DNA from: Aeromonas tecta
GTDB lineage: Bacteria > Pseudomonadota > Gammaproteobacteria > Enterobacterales > Aeromonadaceae
Assembly (NCBI RefSeq): GCF_000820185.1
Contig: NZ_CDCA01000009.1
Location: 27,896 to 91,895, forward strand
Length of the DNA stretch: 64,000 nt
Direction: 5' to 3'
Of the stretch, positions 26,299 to 36,600 are shown one piece after another. Below the pieces are notes generated by a model that made no database searches, was not told the origin of the DNA, and saw only the letters and a program-made list of their open reading frames with translations. The number at the start of each line of letters is the position of its first letter. The first letter of the stretch is position 1. The position numbers and the translations under genes were made by a program.

Positions 26299-27021
26299 AT
26301 GAACCAAGGCAGTCCCCATATTCTGGTGGTCGACGATCACAGCGAGATCCGCGATCTGTTGAAGCGTTTTCTGGAACAGCACGGCATGCGTGTCAGCTGC
26401 GCCCGTGATGGCAAGGAGATGAAGCGGCTATTGGACGAGCGGGAATTTGACCTGCTGGTGCTGGATCTGATGATGCCGGGAGAGGATGGCCTGACTCTGT
26501 GCCGCGAGCTCAGGGTCAAGTCCCGCCTGCCCATCATCATGCTCACCGCCATGGGTGAGGAGACGGATCGCATCATAGGGCTGGAGATGGGGGCCGATGA
26601 CTATCTTGCCAAGCCGTTCAATCCCCGTGAGTTACTTGCCCGTATCAAGGCGGTGATGCGCCGCACCCAGGCCGAGCCCCAGCCGGTGCCCGAGGCATTG
26701 ACCCGGGATCTGCGCTTCGATCGCTGGTTGCTCGACATCAATCGCCGTGAGTTGGTGGATGAGGAAGGGGTGGGGATGAGCCTCTCCACCGCCGAATTTG
26801 ATCTGCTGCGGGTCTTCCTCGAACGGCCGCAGCGGGTGCTGAGTCGGGATCAGTTGCTGGATCTGGCCCGCGGTCGGGAGGCGGTAGCCTTCGATCGCGC
26901 CATCGATACCTTGGTGAGCCGACTGCGCCGCAAGCTGGAGCGTGACCCCAAGAACCCCGAACTCATCAAGACTATCTGGGGCGGCGGTTATCTGTTTGCC
27001 GCCGACGTGACTCAGGAGTGA
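26299..27021 (+). CDS. OmpR-family response regulator
   Basis: 240 residues. The receiver domain has acidic pair Asp12-Asp13 (LVVDDH), phospho-acceptor Asp56 (LVLDLMMPGEDG), the Thr of IMLTAMG and Lys in DDYLAKPFNP. The C-terminal winged helix has LSTAEFDLLRVFLERPQRVLSRDQLL and IDTLVSRLRRKLE...IKTIWGGGYLF. AGGAG lies 8 bp before the ATG at 26299 (a GTG one codon earlier is also possible). It forms an operon with the kinase 4 bp downstream. The input stimulus is unknown. Confidence 0.93.
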   Translation: MNQGSPHILVVDDHSEIRDLLKRFLEQHGMRVSCARDGKEMKRLLDEREFDLLVLDLMMPGEDGLTLCRELRVKSRLPIIMLTAMGEETDRIIGLEMGADDYLAKPFNPRELLARIKAVMRRTQAEPQPVPEALTRDLRFDRWLLDINRRELVDEEGVGMSLSTAEFDLLRVFLERPQRVLSRDQLLDLARGREAVAFDRAIDTLVSRLRRKLERDPKNPELIKTIWGGGYLFAADVTQE

Positions 27022-27025
27022 GCCG

Positions 27026-28417
27026 GTGGCCATGATCAAGCGATTGTGCAGCAGCCTGTTGCCCAAGGGACTGACCGGCCAGATAGTGCTGGTCGCCCTG
27101 GCGGGACTGGTGCTGATCCAGCTGCTCAGCATCCAGATCTACCGCTCGGACCGGGAGGAGGCGCTCGGCTACGTCAACAGCCGCAACGCCATGCAGCGCA
27201 TCATCTCTGTGGTGCGGCTGCTCACCCTGTCGCCCCCTTCGCTATATCACGAGATCCTCAAGGCGAGCCGCAGCGAGACCCTGCTGTTGCGCCTCTCCGA
27301 CGAGCCGCTGCAGCCGGATAACCGTAGCCCCCGCTTCGAGAAGCTGGTGCGGGCCAAGCTCGACTATCCGCCGCAACTGGCGGTGGAGATCAGCGCCGAG
27401 CTGAAGCAGGAGTTCCAGCGTAGTCAGGCCTGGCGCCACCATAACCGCATGATGAAGGATCGCAGCGGCATGCCACCGCCCCAGGACATGCGACTCTATG
27501 GCTCCATTCAACTGCCCAATGGCGGCTGGCTGCAGTTCAGCTCACTGGTAGACAAGGAGTCGGCCAGCTGGTCCTGGCAGACCACCCTCAACCTGATCCT
27601 GGTGGCGAGTCTGGTAATAGGCCTGATGATCTGGTTGTTTCGCCGCGCCACCCTGCCGCTCAAGCTGCTGGCCGCCAACGCGGATCGGTTGGGGCGTGGT
27701 GAGGACATAGAGCCGTTGCGGGAAGAGGGGCCGACCGAGATCCGGGAGTCCATTCAGGCCTTCAACCGCATGCACACCCGGCTCGCTCGCTTCGTGCAAG
27801 ACAGAACCCGCATGCTGGCGGCTATCTCTCATGATCTGCGCACGCCCATCACCAGCCTGCGCCTGCGCACCGAGTTTCTGGCGGAGGGAGAGGACAAGGA
27901 TCGCATCCAGCAGACCCTGCAACAGATGGAGCAGATGCTGGCGGCGACACTGAGTTTCGCCCGGGAAGAGGGACAGCAGGAGGCGACCAGGGAGCTGGAT
28001 CTGGTCAGCCTGCTGGAGAGCCTGTGCGACGACTATGCCGACACCGGCCAGCCGGTCACCTGTCTGGCCGAGGGCAAACAGGTCTATGCCTGCCGTGCCA
28101 ATACCCTGCGCAGGGTGCTGCAAAACCTCATCGGCAATGCCATCAAGTATGCCGGCAGCGCCGAGGTGTCACTGGAGCGCCGTGAGGCCGAACTGCTGAT
28201 CCGGGTCTGCGATCAGGGGCCCGGGATCGACGAGAGCCGGCTGGAGGATGTGTTCAAACCTTTCGTGCGACTCGACGAGGCCCGTAACACCGAATCAGGC
28301 AGCGTGGGGTTGGGGCTCGCCATCGCCCGCACCCTGGTGCATCAGCACGGTGGGGAACTGAGCCTCCATAACCGGCCAGAAGGCGGGCTGGAGGCGAGGA
28401 TCAGCCTGCCGCTGTGA
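27026..28417 (+). CDS. EnvZ-type sensor histidine kinase
   Basis: 463 residues starting at a GTG with AGGAG 7 bp upstream. Two transmembrane helices (about residues 17-37 and about 190-210, LILVASLVIGLMIWLFRRA) flank a periplasmic sensor of about 150 residues. HAMP follows, then HisKA with His269 in AAISHDLRTPITSLR. HATPase_c has the N box NLIGNAIKYA, G1 DQGPGI and G2 SVGLGLAIA. It is probably the partner of the preceding regulator, and a bidirectional terminator follows. Confidence 0.93.
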   Translation: MAMIKRLCSSLLPKGLTGQIVLVALAGLVLIQLLSIQIYRSDREEALGYVNSRNAMQRIISVVRLLTLSPPSLYHEILKASRSETLLLRLSDEPLQPDNRSPRFEKLVRAKLDYPPQLAVEISAELKQEFQRSQAWRHHNRMMKDRSGMPPPQDMRLYGSIQLPNGGWLQFSSLVDKESASWSWQTTLNLILVASLVIGLMIWLFRRATLPLKLLAANADRLGRGEDIEPLREEGPTEIRESIQAFNRMHTRLARFVQDRTRMLAAISHDLRTPITSLRLRTEFLAEGEDKDRIQQTLQQMEQMLAATLSFAREEGQQEATRELDLVSLLESLCDDYADTGQPVTCLAEGKQVYACRANTLRRVLQNLIGNAIKYAGSAEVSLERREAELLIRVCDQGPGIDESRLEDVFKPFVRLDEARNTESGSVGLGLAIARTLVHQHGGELSLHNRPEGGLEARISLPL

Positions 28418-28428
28418 GGTGCATGTTA

Positions 28429-28462
28429 CGAAGAAGGGCGCCCTGTGGCGCCCTTCTTCGTT
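28429..28462. terminator. Bidirectional terminator between the kinase and TonB-receptor genes
   Basis: A 14-bp stem (CGAAGAAGGGCGCC with its complement) has a CTGT loop. It serves the rightward kinase gene and possibly the leftward receptor gene 70 bp away. Confidence 0.75.
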
Positions 28463-28533
28463 CTGCATGGTAACCCCATCGGCTACTGGCGAGGGGGATG
28501 GCCAGCGGCAATCGCCTGGGGTTAGGGCCTTTC

Positions 28534-30489
28534 CTAGAAGTTGTAGGTCATCCCCAGGGTGTAACGACGACCATCCAGCACGGTATCGTAGCTGTCGTAA
28601 TCCACCGTCTTGTCGAGCAGGTTGTAGATGCCTGCGGTGACATTCAGATTTGCATTGGCCTGGTAGACCAGACCGGTGTCGAAGAAGGCGTAGGACGGGG
28701 TGCCCTCCGCCATCCTGGCCCGGTTCAGATAGTCAGAGGTCTTGCTGCGAAAGTTGACCCTGGACCAGAGGCTGACGTCAGCCGTGGTCTGCCAATCGAC
28801 CGTGCCGTTGAACATGTGACGCGGCATCTGGTTCAGCGCCTGGCCAGCCATGGGGCCGCTCTCCTGCTTGGACTGGGTGTAGGTATAGCTGGAAGCCAGC
28901 GACCAGTCCGCGTTGATCGCCCAGTTGGCCGTGCCTTCCACCCCGCGCATGTTTGCCTTGTCGACGTTGATGCGATCGCTGATGAAGTCGTAGACGTGGC
29001 CATTCAGGGGACAGCCGGGATCGCTCTTGCTGGAGCAGCGGCGGATCTCGGAGATCTTGTCCTCGAAGTCGGTATTGAATAGGGTCAAACCTGTGCTCAG
29101 CCCTTCCCGGCCATCCCACAGCAGGGCTATCTCTTCACTCACGCTGGTTTCCGGCTTGAGCTCAGGATTACCGACCAGGATGCCGTCCTGGGTGCCGCCC
29201 CCGGTAGCCTGGCCCCAGTTGGCGGCCGACATGCGCAGATCCGGTGAACGATAGCCGGTCGATACTCCGCCCTTGAGGGTCCAGAATTCGGCCGGATGCC
29301 ATACTCCGTACAGTCGAGGGCTCCAGTGGGTGCCGTAGTTCTGATCCCGATCCATGCGCACCCCACCGGTCAGGGCGAAGCTGTCAGTCAGTGCCCACTC
29401 ATCTTCCAGGAAGATGGCCCAGCTCCAGCGTGTCAGCTGGCTGGCGAGATTGCCCACCTTGAGCTGGTTGCCCTGATCCTGCAGATCCTCATAACGGTAC
29501 TGACCACCGACGCTCAGATAGTGATCCCCCAGCTCGAACTGGGTATGGGTATCGGCGATGCTGTTGATCATCTTCATCTGGCGGCCGGGGTTGGTGTTCT
29601 CTTCCCGCTGCAGATAGCTGGTAGAGGAGCCGAATTCATAGTGGCCGTCGTGGGTGATGGCGTAGTTGGTACGCTCATAGGTGCTCAGATTGGGTTTGGC
29701 CTTGGCCGGGATCGAATTACCCGGTGTCCGGTCACGATCCTGCAGGCCACGGCTGAACTCGAAATCGATACGGTTGCGCTCATCCGGAGTCAGGCTGAAC
29801 ACCGCGGTGCCATTTTTCATCTCCTGCTCGGCAAATCCATTCTGGATCTGGTCTTCCGCTCGATGGGAGAGTTGGCCATTGAGGCGTATTCCCAGCAGCC
29901 CATCCACCAGGCTGCCGGCGGTGTAGGCGTCGGTCTGGAAGATATCACCGGACGCCTTGTTCTCCTGGAAGGTACCGTCGGCATGAACCGAACCCTGCCA
30001 GGCCGCCATGTCGGTAGTCTTGCGGGTGATGACGTTGATGACACCGCCCATGGCATCCGACCCGTAGCGGGATGACATGGGGCCACGCACGACCTCGATG
30101 CGTTCGATGGCCTGCAGAGGCGGCAACCAGCCCTGCTCGATACCGGGGCCATCACTGTTGGGGCGAGTACCACGGCTATCGACGCGTTTGCCATCGACCA
30201 GCATCAGCGTGTATTTGGAACCCATACCACGAATGCTGATATCACTGCTGCTGCCACCGCCGGTGATCACCACGCCGGGCACGTCTTTCAGGGCGTCGGT
30301 AACGTCACGGTAGGCGCGTTTTTCCAGTTGTTCGCGGGTCACCACAGAGATGGAGGCGGCGGTATCCTCTATCTTCTGCTGGAAGCCGGAGGCGGTCACG
30401 ACCATGACTTCCGGTTCGGCGGCATAGGCCTGGGGGGCTAGGGATGCAAGCATCAGTGTGGTCAGCTGGTGACGGCTTGTTTTTATCAT
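28534..30489 (-). CDS. TonB-dependent outer-membrane receptor (siderophore/catecholate type)
   Basis: About 651 residues. The start is the ATG at 30489, giving a signal peptide (MIKTSRHQLTTLMLASLAPQAYAA); the upstream extension to 30618 is not plausible. A TonB-box-like PEVMVVTAS precedes the plug (VTREQLEKRAYRDVTDALKDVPGVV; ISIRGMGSKYTLMLVDGKRV; ERIEVVRGPMSSRYGSDAMGGVINVITRK). A 22-strand barrel follows, ending in aromatic Phe (MTYNF). The plug resembles FepA/CirA-type receptors. A Fur-like box upstream supports iron regulation. Confidence 0.9.
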   Translation of the reverse strand: MIKTSRHQLTTLMLASLAPQAYAAEPEVMVVTASGFQQKIEDTAASISVVTREQLEKRAYRDVTDALKDVPGVVITGGGSSSDISIRGMGSKYTLMLVDGKRVDSRGTRPNSDGPGIEQGWLPPLQAIERIEVVRGPMSSRYGSDAMGGVINVITRKTTDMAAWQGSVHADGTFQENKASGDIFQTDAYTAGSLVDGLLGIRLNGQLSHRAEDQIQNGFAEQEMKNGTAVFSLTPDERNRIDFEFSRGLQDRDRTPGNSIPAKAKPNLSTYERTNYAITHDGHYEFGSSTSYLQREENTNPGRQMKMINSIADTHTQFELGDHYLSVGGQYRYEDLQDQGNQLKVGNLASQLTRWSWAIFLEDEWALTDSFALTGGVRMDRDQNYGTHWSPRLYGVWHPAEFWTLKGGVSTGYRSPDLRMSAANWGQATGGGTQDGILVGNPELKPETSVSEEIALLWDGREGLSTGLTLFNTDFEDKISEIRRCSSKSDPGCPLNGHVYDFISDRINVDKANMRGVEGTANWAINADWSLASSYTYTQSKQESGPMAGQALNQMPRHMFNGTVDWQTTADVSLWSRVNFRSKTSDYLNRARMAEGTPSYAFFDTGLVYQANANLNVTAGIYNLLDKTVDYDSYDTVLDGRRYTLGMTYNF

Positions 30490-30642
30490 GTTGGCCTGAA
30501 CTCTTGGGTGGGGAAATGACATCCATCCTTGGGTTGCATGATGTATCCGGTGTCGCTCGTTCTTGCATGAATCTAAAAAAGCTTCAATTGGAGAGCAATT
30601 CCGTTCATCGGCAGGCATTGTAGAGACTGATCAAGATTGTGT

Positions 30643-30663
30643 AAATGATAATTAATATCATTT
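30643..30663 (-). promoter_or_regulatory. Fur-box-like palindrome upstream of the TonB receptor
   Basis: The core ATGATAATTAATATCAT, extended by A/T pairs on each side, is a near-perfect palindrome. It fits the GATAAT-type repeat array recognised by Fur and lies about 155 bp upstream of the receptor start. The remaining interval 30490-30843 holds no gene except the csp terminator. Confidence 0.75.
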
Positions 30664-30765
30664 AAGTTGTGTGGGGTGGCCAAGTAGTGAGGAGATCGTG
30701 GAGAAAAAGCGCAAGAGAGTGGAAATATGGGGAGGTATTGGAGAGAAAAGTCGAAAATCAGATAA

Positions 30766-30792
30766 CAAAAAACCCGCCTAGGCGGGTTTTTT
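30766..30792. terminator. Terminator of the cold-shock gene
   Basis: A symmetric hairpin with arms AAAAACCCGCC and GGCGGGTTTTT acts as an intrinsic terminator in either direction. It is 50 bp past the csp stop. Confidence 0.88.
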
Positions 30793-30843
30793 CAATTCTT
30801 GCAGAAGGACTTTCCGATAAACGGGAAGGCTTCCTGGCTTGAA

Positions 30844-31449
<606 letters not shown>

Positions 31450-31734
31450 TTATCGCTTGCTGCGGAACTTGTTGCTGACGGAGTCTATCCAGCTGAAGGT
31501 ATCGGGCAACACCTGATTCTTGGCGCGCTCTTTGGCCTTCTCCCGCGCCAGTGCCGAGGCAACTTTGGCCACCTTGGCGCGCTCCGCGGCGACTTGAAGC
31601 CGTCCTTCCTCGCGAATCTTGTTGCGCTCCCCGTTGGTCAGGGTGTGATCGGCGTTGGCCTGGGCTTTCTGCAGCAACAGGGTGATCTCGGCCTTCTCGG
31701 CCTCGGTGAGGTCTTTCATTTCCAGTTTTTTCAT
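31450..31734 (-). CDS. Small basic helical protein (YjbD/DUF3811-like)
   Basis: 94 residues, start at 31734 with CAGGAG 7 bp upstream (the open frame continues upstream to 31899 without merit). The sequence MKKLEMKDLTEAEKAEITLLLQKAQ...LTNGERNKIREEG is highly charged, predicted all-helical and without signal or membrane segments. It recalls the enterobacterial YjbD family of unknown function; the family call is from memory and is tentative. Confidence 0.65.
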   Translation of the reverse strand: MKKLEMKDLTEAEKAEITLLLQKAQANADHTLTNGERNKIREEGRLQVAAERAKVAKVASALAREKAKERAKNQVLPDTFSWIDSVSNKFRSKR

Positions 31735-32265
31735 GGCGCGCTCCTGCGGCAGGTAATGGCACACCCTAGCACATTCCGGCGGTACATCTCTTATGCAATC
31801 GTCGCCTTGCCACCGAAAGTGCAGCTTGAGTGCCATTTCCCATCCTGTTCTCGCTCTTTCATGGGTAGTTTCATGCGGCTTGTTGCTGATGAGAGTCACG
31901 ACTCTGCAGAGAGCGGGCTGATGCTGTACCGGGCCAGGTCATCGATGAGGTGAGCCTGGGGCGGGTGCCGAGTGTGCTTTGTCACGGCTGCGAGTCGTTT
32001 GGTGGATGAGCTCATCGGGTGGAGCCGTTGTTCGGACGAGCAAAGGTGTGGCGGCGCCGTGGATGAACTTTCCAGATAGTCTGAACTCGGCCTCAGCAGT
32101 CGATTTTGGCCGGGAATTTTGAGGCTGGATCATGGTGGGAGGTTAGGGGTATGCTGGTATCAGTGCGATCCAAGATCGTCACTGCAAGCGTACTGAGACC
32201 TATGATTCGGCTGACACGCTGGAACCCCGGTTCCAACTGTCTGGGTAACATTTTGGAGTCTGATG
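31735..32265. other. Intergenic region without a recognisable gene
   Basis: 530 bp. I see no open frame with a ribosome site, no repeat and no tRNA-like structure. Promoters for the leftward YjbD-like gene and the rightward small gene at 32266 are presumably here. Confidence 0.4.
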
Positions 32266-32388
32266 ATGAGTAACAAAGAACAGCATCACGGCAAAGATGC
32301 CAAGAAAAAACCGCAGATGTCACTGAAAGAGAAGCGTGATGCTAAACGGCAGAAAGCCGACCTGAAAAATGGCAGCGCGATTAAGTAA
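32266..32388 (+). CDS. 40-residue Lys-rich small protein
   Basis: The frame starts MSNKEQHHGKDAKKKPQMSL and ends NGSAIK. GGAG lies 7 bp before the ATG at 32266, and an intrinsic terminator begins about 37 bp after the stop. It is highly basic and hydrophilic, with about a quarter lysine, and has no cysteine or aromatic core, so it is probably disordered or nucleic-acid associated. The ribosome site, codon pattern and terminator together argue for a genuine gene. Function is unknown. Confidence 0.65.
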   Translation: MSNKEQHHGKDAKKKPQMSLKEKRDAKRQKADLKNGSAIK

Positions 32389-32424
32389 CGCTCCTCCTGC
32401 TGTAGTTCCTTCGGAGCCAGTATC

Positions 32425-32452
32425 AAGCCAGCCTGTCATGGGCTGGCTTTTA
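32425..32452 (+). terminator. Terminator after the 40-residue gene
   Basis: Arms AGCCAGCC and GGCTGGCT with a TGTCAT loop are followed by TTTATG. It overlaps the 3' end of the convergent SBP_bac_3 gene. Confidence 0.75.
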
Positions 32453-33206
32453 TGTTTTTGGCCGATGAGGTTGCCCCATAGGCGGCGAAGATCCGCTCAT
32501 AGCGTCCATCTTGTTTCATTCGTGTGAGCTGGCGATCGAACCAGCGCTGCTGCGTGGCCTGACGGAAGGCAAAGTGATAGTGAGTGGGGGCGAATAGCTC
32601 GGACTGCCTGATCTGGGCGGGGGCATAGCGTCCCGCGTTCTGTTCATCCTCGATCTGCTCCGCCAGATAGTAGTAAAACACCCTCTGTTCCAGGATGACG
32701 GCATCCGTTCGCCCCAGTAATAGCTTCTGCACTTGACCCTCTTGTCTCGCGACTTCTTCGTAGCGAGGGTTGTGATCGGCCATGCTGGTGAACTCATTCC
32801 CCAAGATCTGGCGCGCTCGCTGGAAGGCACTGACGCGTAGACCCTGCAGGTCGGCCATCCGCAGAATAGGGGGGTTGTTGATGGTAAAGATGCGGTTGTG
32901 GAAGGTGAGTACCGATTGTGACAGATAGGCATGATTGAGCATACCGGGCTTCACGTTGATGATGGCGTCCAGCTTGCCCTCTTCCAGCATGCGGAAGGTG
33001 CGCTCCAGCGGCAGGTATTTAAACTGTGGCTCGTAGCCACTGCCGGCAAAGGCTTCCCGCAGGAGATCTAGCTCGATGCCCCGCCCTTCTTGCGCTATCA
33101 CATAAGGTGGAATGGCAAAACTGACGCCCACCCGTAACGGTTCGGCGATCAGAGGGCCCATATGCAGCAACAGGAGGAGGCACAGCAGGCGGTTAAAAGA
33201 GCCCAT
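32436..33206 (-). CDS. Periplasmic amino-acid-type solute-binding protein (SBP_bac_3)
   Basis: About 256 residues from the ATG at 33206, which starts a good signal peptide (MGSFNRLLCLLLLLHMGPLIAE); the frame is open to 33248. The mature part follows the SBP_bac_3 pattern: LRVGVSFAIPPYVIAQEGRGIELDLLREAF, FKYLPLERTFRMLEEGKLDAIINV, LQGLRVSAFQRARQILG. There is no permease gene nearby. Orphan proteins of this type often act as sensors or scavengers. It is the last core-like gene before the AT-rich island. Confidence 0.82.
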   Translation of the reverse strand: MGSFNRLLCLLLLLHMGPLIAEPLRVGVSFAIPPYVIAQEGRGIELDLLREAFAGSGYEPQFKYLPLERTFRMLEEGKLDAIINVKPGMLNHAYLSQSVLTFHNRIFTINNPPILRMADLQGLRVSAFQRARQILGNEFTSMADHNPRYEEVARQEGQVQKLLLGRTDAVILEQRVFYYYLAEQIEDEQNAGRYAPAQIRQSELFAPTHYHFAFRQATQQRWFDRQLTRMKQDGRYERIFAAYGATSSAKNIKASP

Positions 33207-33611
33207 GCATGTTCTCAGATGGATGACTCGTGCCGATGATAACCGCAAGGTCTAATAAGAGAGACAGGCTCTATGCAATGGCGGTAGAAACAGTGTGGAA
33301 GGGGCGATGACTGCGTCAGAAGCAGGCAAAAAAAGGCCCTGAACAATCAGGGCCTGGCAGTTCGTCATATTGGATCAAAATGGTTCTATTCACCACAAAT
33401 GTAAGTATTTTTGTTTTATCGATAAAAATCAATTGGTTAAGTGTTGCTGTAGAAATAATGTAAACATTTTCGTTAGTTTTCATGGGTTGAATAGGTCAAA
33501 TTTTACATTTTCGAGTAGCAAGACAGAATGGACAGAGCCCTGCCTATTGTGAGCAAGCTTTTAGAAGCACTCCAACAAGGGGCTCGCTCGCCCCTTGGTA
33601 TGACAATGAAG
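33207..33611. other. Left edge of the AT-rich island
   Basis: No gene. A hairpin (AGGCCCTGA with its complement) lies at about 33338-33360. Directly after it the sequence becomes strongly AT-rich and stays so until ssb. This composition step is the best available marker of the left island boundary. No target-site duplication could be recognised by eye. Confidence 0.5.
33573..33600 (-). terminator. Hairpin downstream of the SMC-like ATPase gene
   Basis: Arms CAAGGGG and CCCCTTG around a CTCGCTCG loop lie 15 bp past the stop codon of the leftward operon. The T-run on the minus strand is weak, so termination efficiency is uncertain. Confidence 0.5.
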
Positions 33612-36600
33612 TTATTTATTATTGGAATTGTCACTTGTTACGCCTGTGGTTGGTAATCTTGGGGCGAAGTCACGTTCATTCTGTACCTGACTGACGACAC
33701 CAAAGGTCTCGAGTTGCAGAAACTTAGATCCAAAAACTTCGGTAGGAATTTTCAATTTAAGCAAATTGAAGAAGTTCTCATCATGAGTTGAGATAATAAT
33801 CTGCTTGTCAAATCGCAGCGAAATGTTTCTAAGCAAGTCTATTACTGCAAGCACATTAATTGAATCCATGGATTGAATAGGGTCATCAATAAGAATAACA
33901 TCTAGATTATTCCCTTTATCATCTTTGGCATGTAAGGCGTTGGCCAGAAAAACACTCAGACTTAAAATGTTTAGCTGTGCTGAACTAAAATATAATATTG
34001 GTGATATGAGGCCACCAGATTCATCCTTTATCACAATATTGAGCCCTGGCTGAGCACTATCAAAATCAGGGATGAAATCAACCTCTTTAAAAGAGGGATG
34101 AGGATCAATCTTGCTGTATATAGCGTTGATAAGATTAGAAAAGAAGAAAGCCCCGATTCTTTCCCGCAATTCTTTGAAGACTAGTTCACGATCAGCAGAC
34201 AATTTAGTATTGACTAATTGGTGTTCCGATATTTTTTTGTCAATATCAGAAAGTCTTTTGCGTAACTCCAAACTTTCTAAGTAAGGCTTAAAAGTCTCTA
34301 ACTGAACTATCAGCAGATCAATCTGATTGATCTTCATCGTAATGTCAGCTGATTTTTTAGATAAAGTTTGAATTGCTAGTTCAATTTTTTGCTTGATTAA
34401 AACCACATCCGGCTTTATATCTTCCTCTAGCAATCTACTTAAGCTACCCAAAAACGAGTCCACGAAGAATGTTGCATCGTTAATATTTTTTGAAATACTC
34501 TCTTTTTGAGAAACTAGCAATTGGAAATCAATCCAGTTCCCATCATCTAGCATAGTCTGTTGGAGTTCATTACACCGTGCAGACAATGTAACCATTTGAG
34601 CATAGCTTTCCTGAATGGAGCTTTCGAGATTGAGTCGCTTCTGGGCACAATATTCCAAAAGGTTATCAACATTTCGAATAACTTCCTTTTTTGCAAATGC
34701 CAAAACGGATGTATATGACTCTTTTGTTGTGATGCCATCTATAGATAAAAGTAGTACCTCAAGACGAGAGGTAATTATTTCCATCTGTGCCTGTAGGTCA
34801 GTAAGGTGCTTATTGCTCAGGTTGAGCAGCTCCTGTTGGGAGGAGCTAGTGCTAGAAAGGGCTGCTAGCTCTGTATTAACACGTGAATGCAGCTCACTTG
34901 AATTCAAGTTCCAAACTTTGACTTGTAGAGTCGCAATAGTTTGTTCTGTGATAGTAATCGTTGTGGTAAGCGAATGTAATATTTGTTGATTGGACTCAAT
35001 TCGTGAAGATAATTGATTGAGCTGAGTTTGGAGATCAATAATTCTCTTGTGAAGTCGCTCTTGGGCTTCGTTCAGAGTTGAATCAATTATGGATTTAAGC
35101 TGGCTTATGCGTGCTGCTATTTTTTCCAACTGTCTTGCGTTCTGTTTTGCAGCCTCAGTCAGGAGGTCGTTATTTCTGATCGATGATATGAGTGTATCTG
35201 AAGATGGATGATTTGCTCGACATAGAGGGCAGGTATTACTGGGCCAATCAGCTAGATAGGTCAGACCTTGTGACACTAACCGTTCAATTACTTGCTTCTG
35301 TTGCGTAAGTGCTAGTTGGGTATTTCTAATTGCAGAGTCATTTTGTAGTAATAACTCTAGCTCTTGGTGCGCAAAATAAACTTCTTGAAGGCGGGTAATC
35401 GGTAATTCGAAAAGAGTGGAGTCAGGCCCTTTCAATATTTCCATATTAACTGGAAGTACAGATAATTTCCCTAAATTTAATTTAATATTCTCTTGTTGAG
35501 CTTTGTCCATCGTGATGGAATTAAATTTCTCTTGGTATCTTGTTTTTAAAGTCTGTAGCTCATGCTGATGGATTGAAAGTTCTGAATAGGCCGCAGGGCT
35601 GTCAGTCAATACGGCTCGTAAAGCTGATGCATGACGTTCAGTCGCAGATAGAGCATCCTGACACTGTTTCACACTCGCATGGGCTGCACTTAAACTTAAA
35701 GAAATATTAGACTGCTCATTAATTAGTGTATTTCGCTCATCGGACGCGGATTTTAATTTTGACTCTTCAATAAGAAAAATTGGAGCTAATCCTTCAATAG
35801 TGGATAGCTCTGTCAGTTGCTCATTTTGTTTCTGCCATTCTTCTAAATACTTGTTATAAGTAGAAGACATTGCCTGATATCGTTGGGAATCAGCAACACC
35901 TTTTGTCAGCAAAATAAATTTGGGGGTTTGCTCAGCAACAACATCTAGTTGAAGCTGAAATTCCTCTAGACGAAATGTCAGTTCCGATAATGCAGCTTCC
36001 TCTTTCCGTGTTGCTTCGTCGCTGGATGACAACGAATGCTTTCGCTCAGTGAGTGAGCTAAGAAGACTATATTCCATATTGGAGTCGAAAGCCTCTGTGA
36101 CATACGAGATATTCTCACCATCATGGTTTAAACTTTTCGCCAATGAATTGAATTTTTCAAAAATCATTGTATCGACTGGCGCCTTCAAAAGTCTTTTGAT
36201 ATCAGTTTTTTGCTGTTTAAGGCTGTCCAAGGTTATCTTGTTTTCGGTTAGAATAGCCGTGAGCTCCATACGTAGCATCTCGTCCTCACCACCGAAATAC
36301 TGCATGAAGAGTTGATATCGTTCTTGCGGTTTTGCTTCTTTCAGAAAACGATCAATCGCATCTTGTGAGAGAATTATCTTCTCAAAACCCTTCCCTTCCG
36401 TTTTAGTCTTGGTGGGCCCCAAGTTTAGATCCATGGGTGTGTTGGACCTCAATTTTGGAAGCGATCTTGGAAAATCTCCGCATGTGGTTATTACGTCTAC
36501 CCGAGTGACAATATTATCTGGAACGTCTTTGTTACGAAGAATCTTTAATGGAATCTGATCTTGTTTTGTTCCCCGAGCGGCTCTATTATTAATTTTTTTA

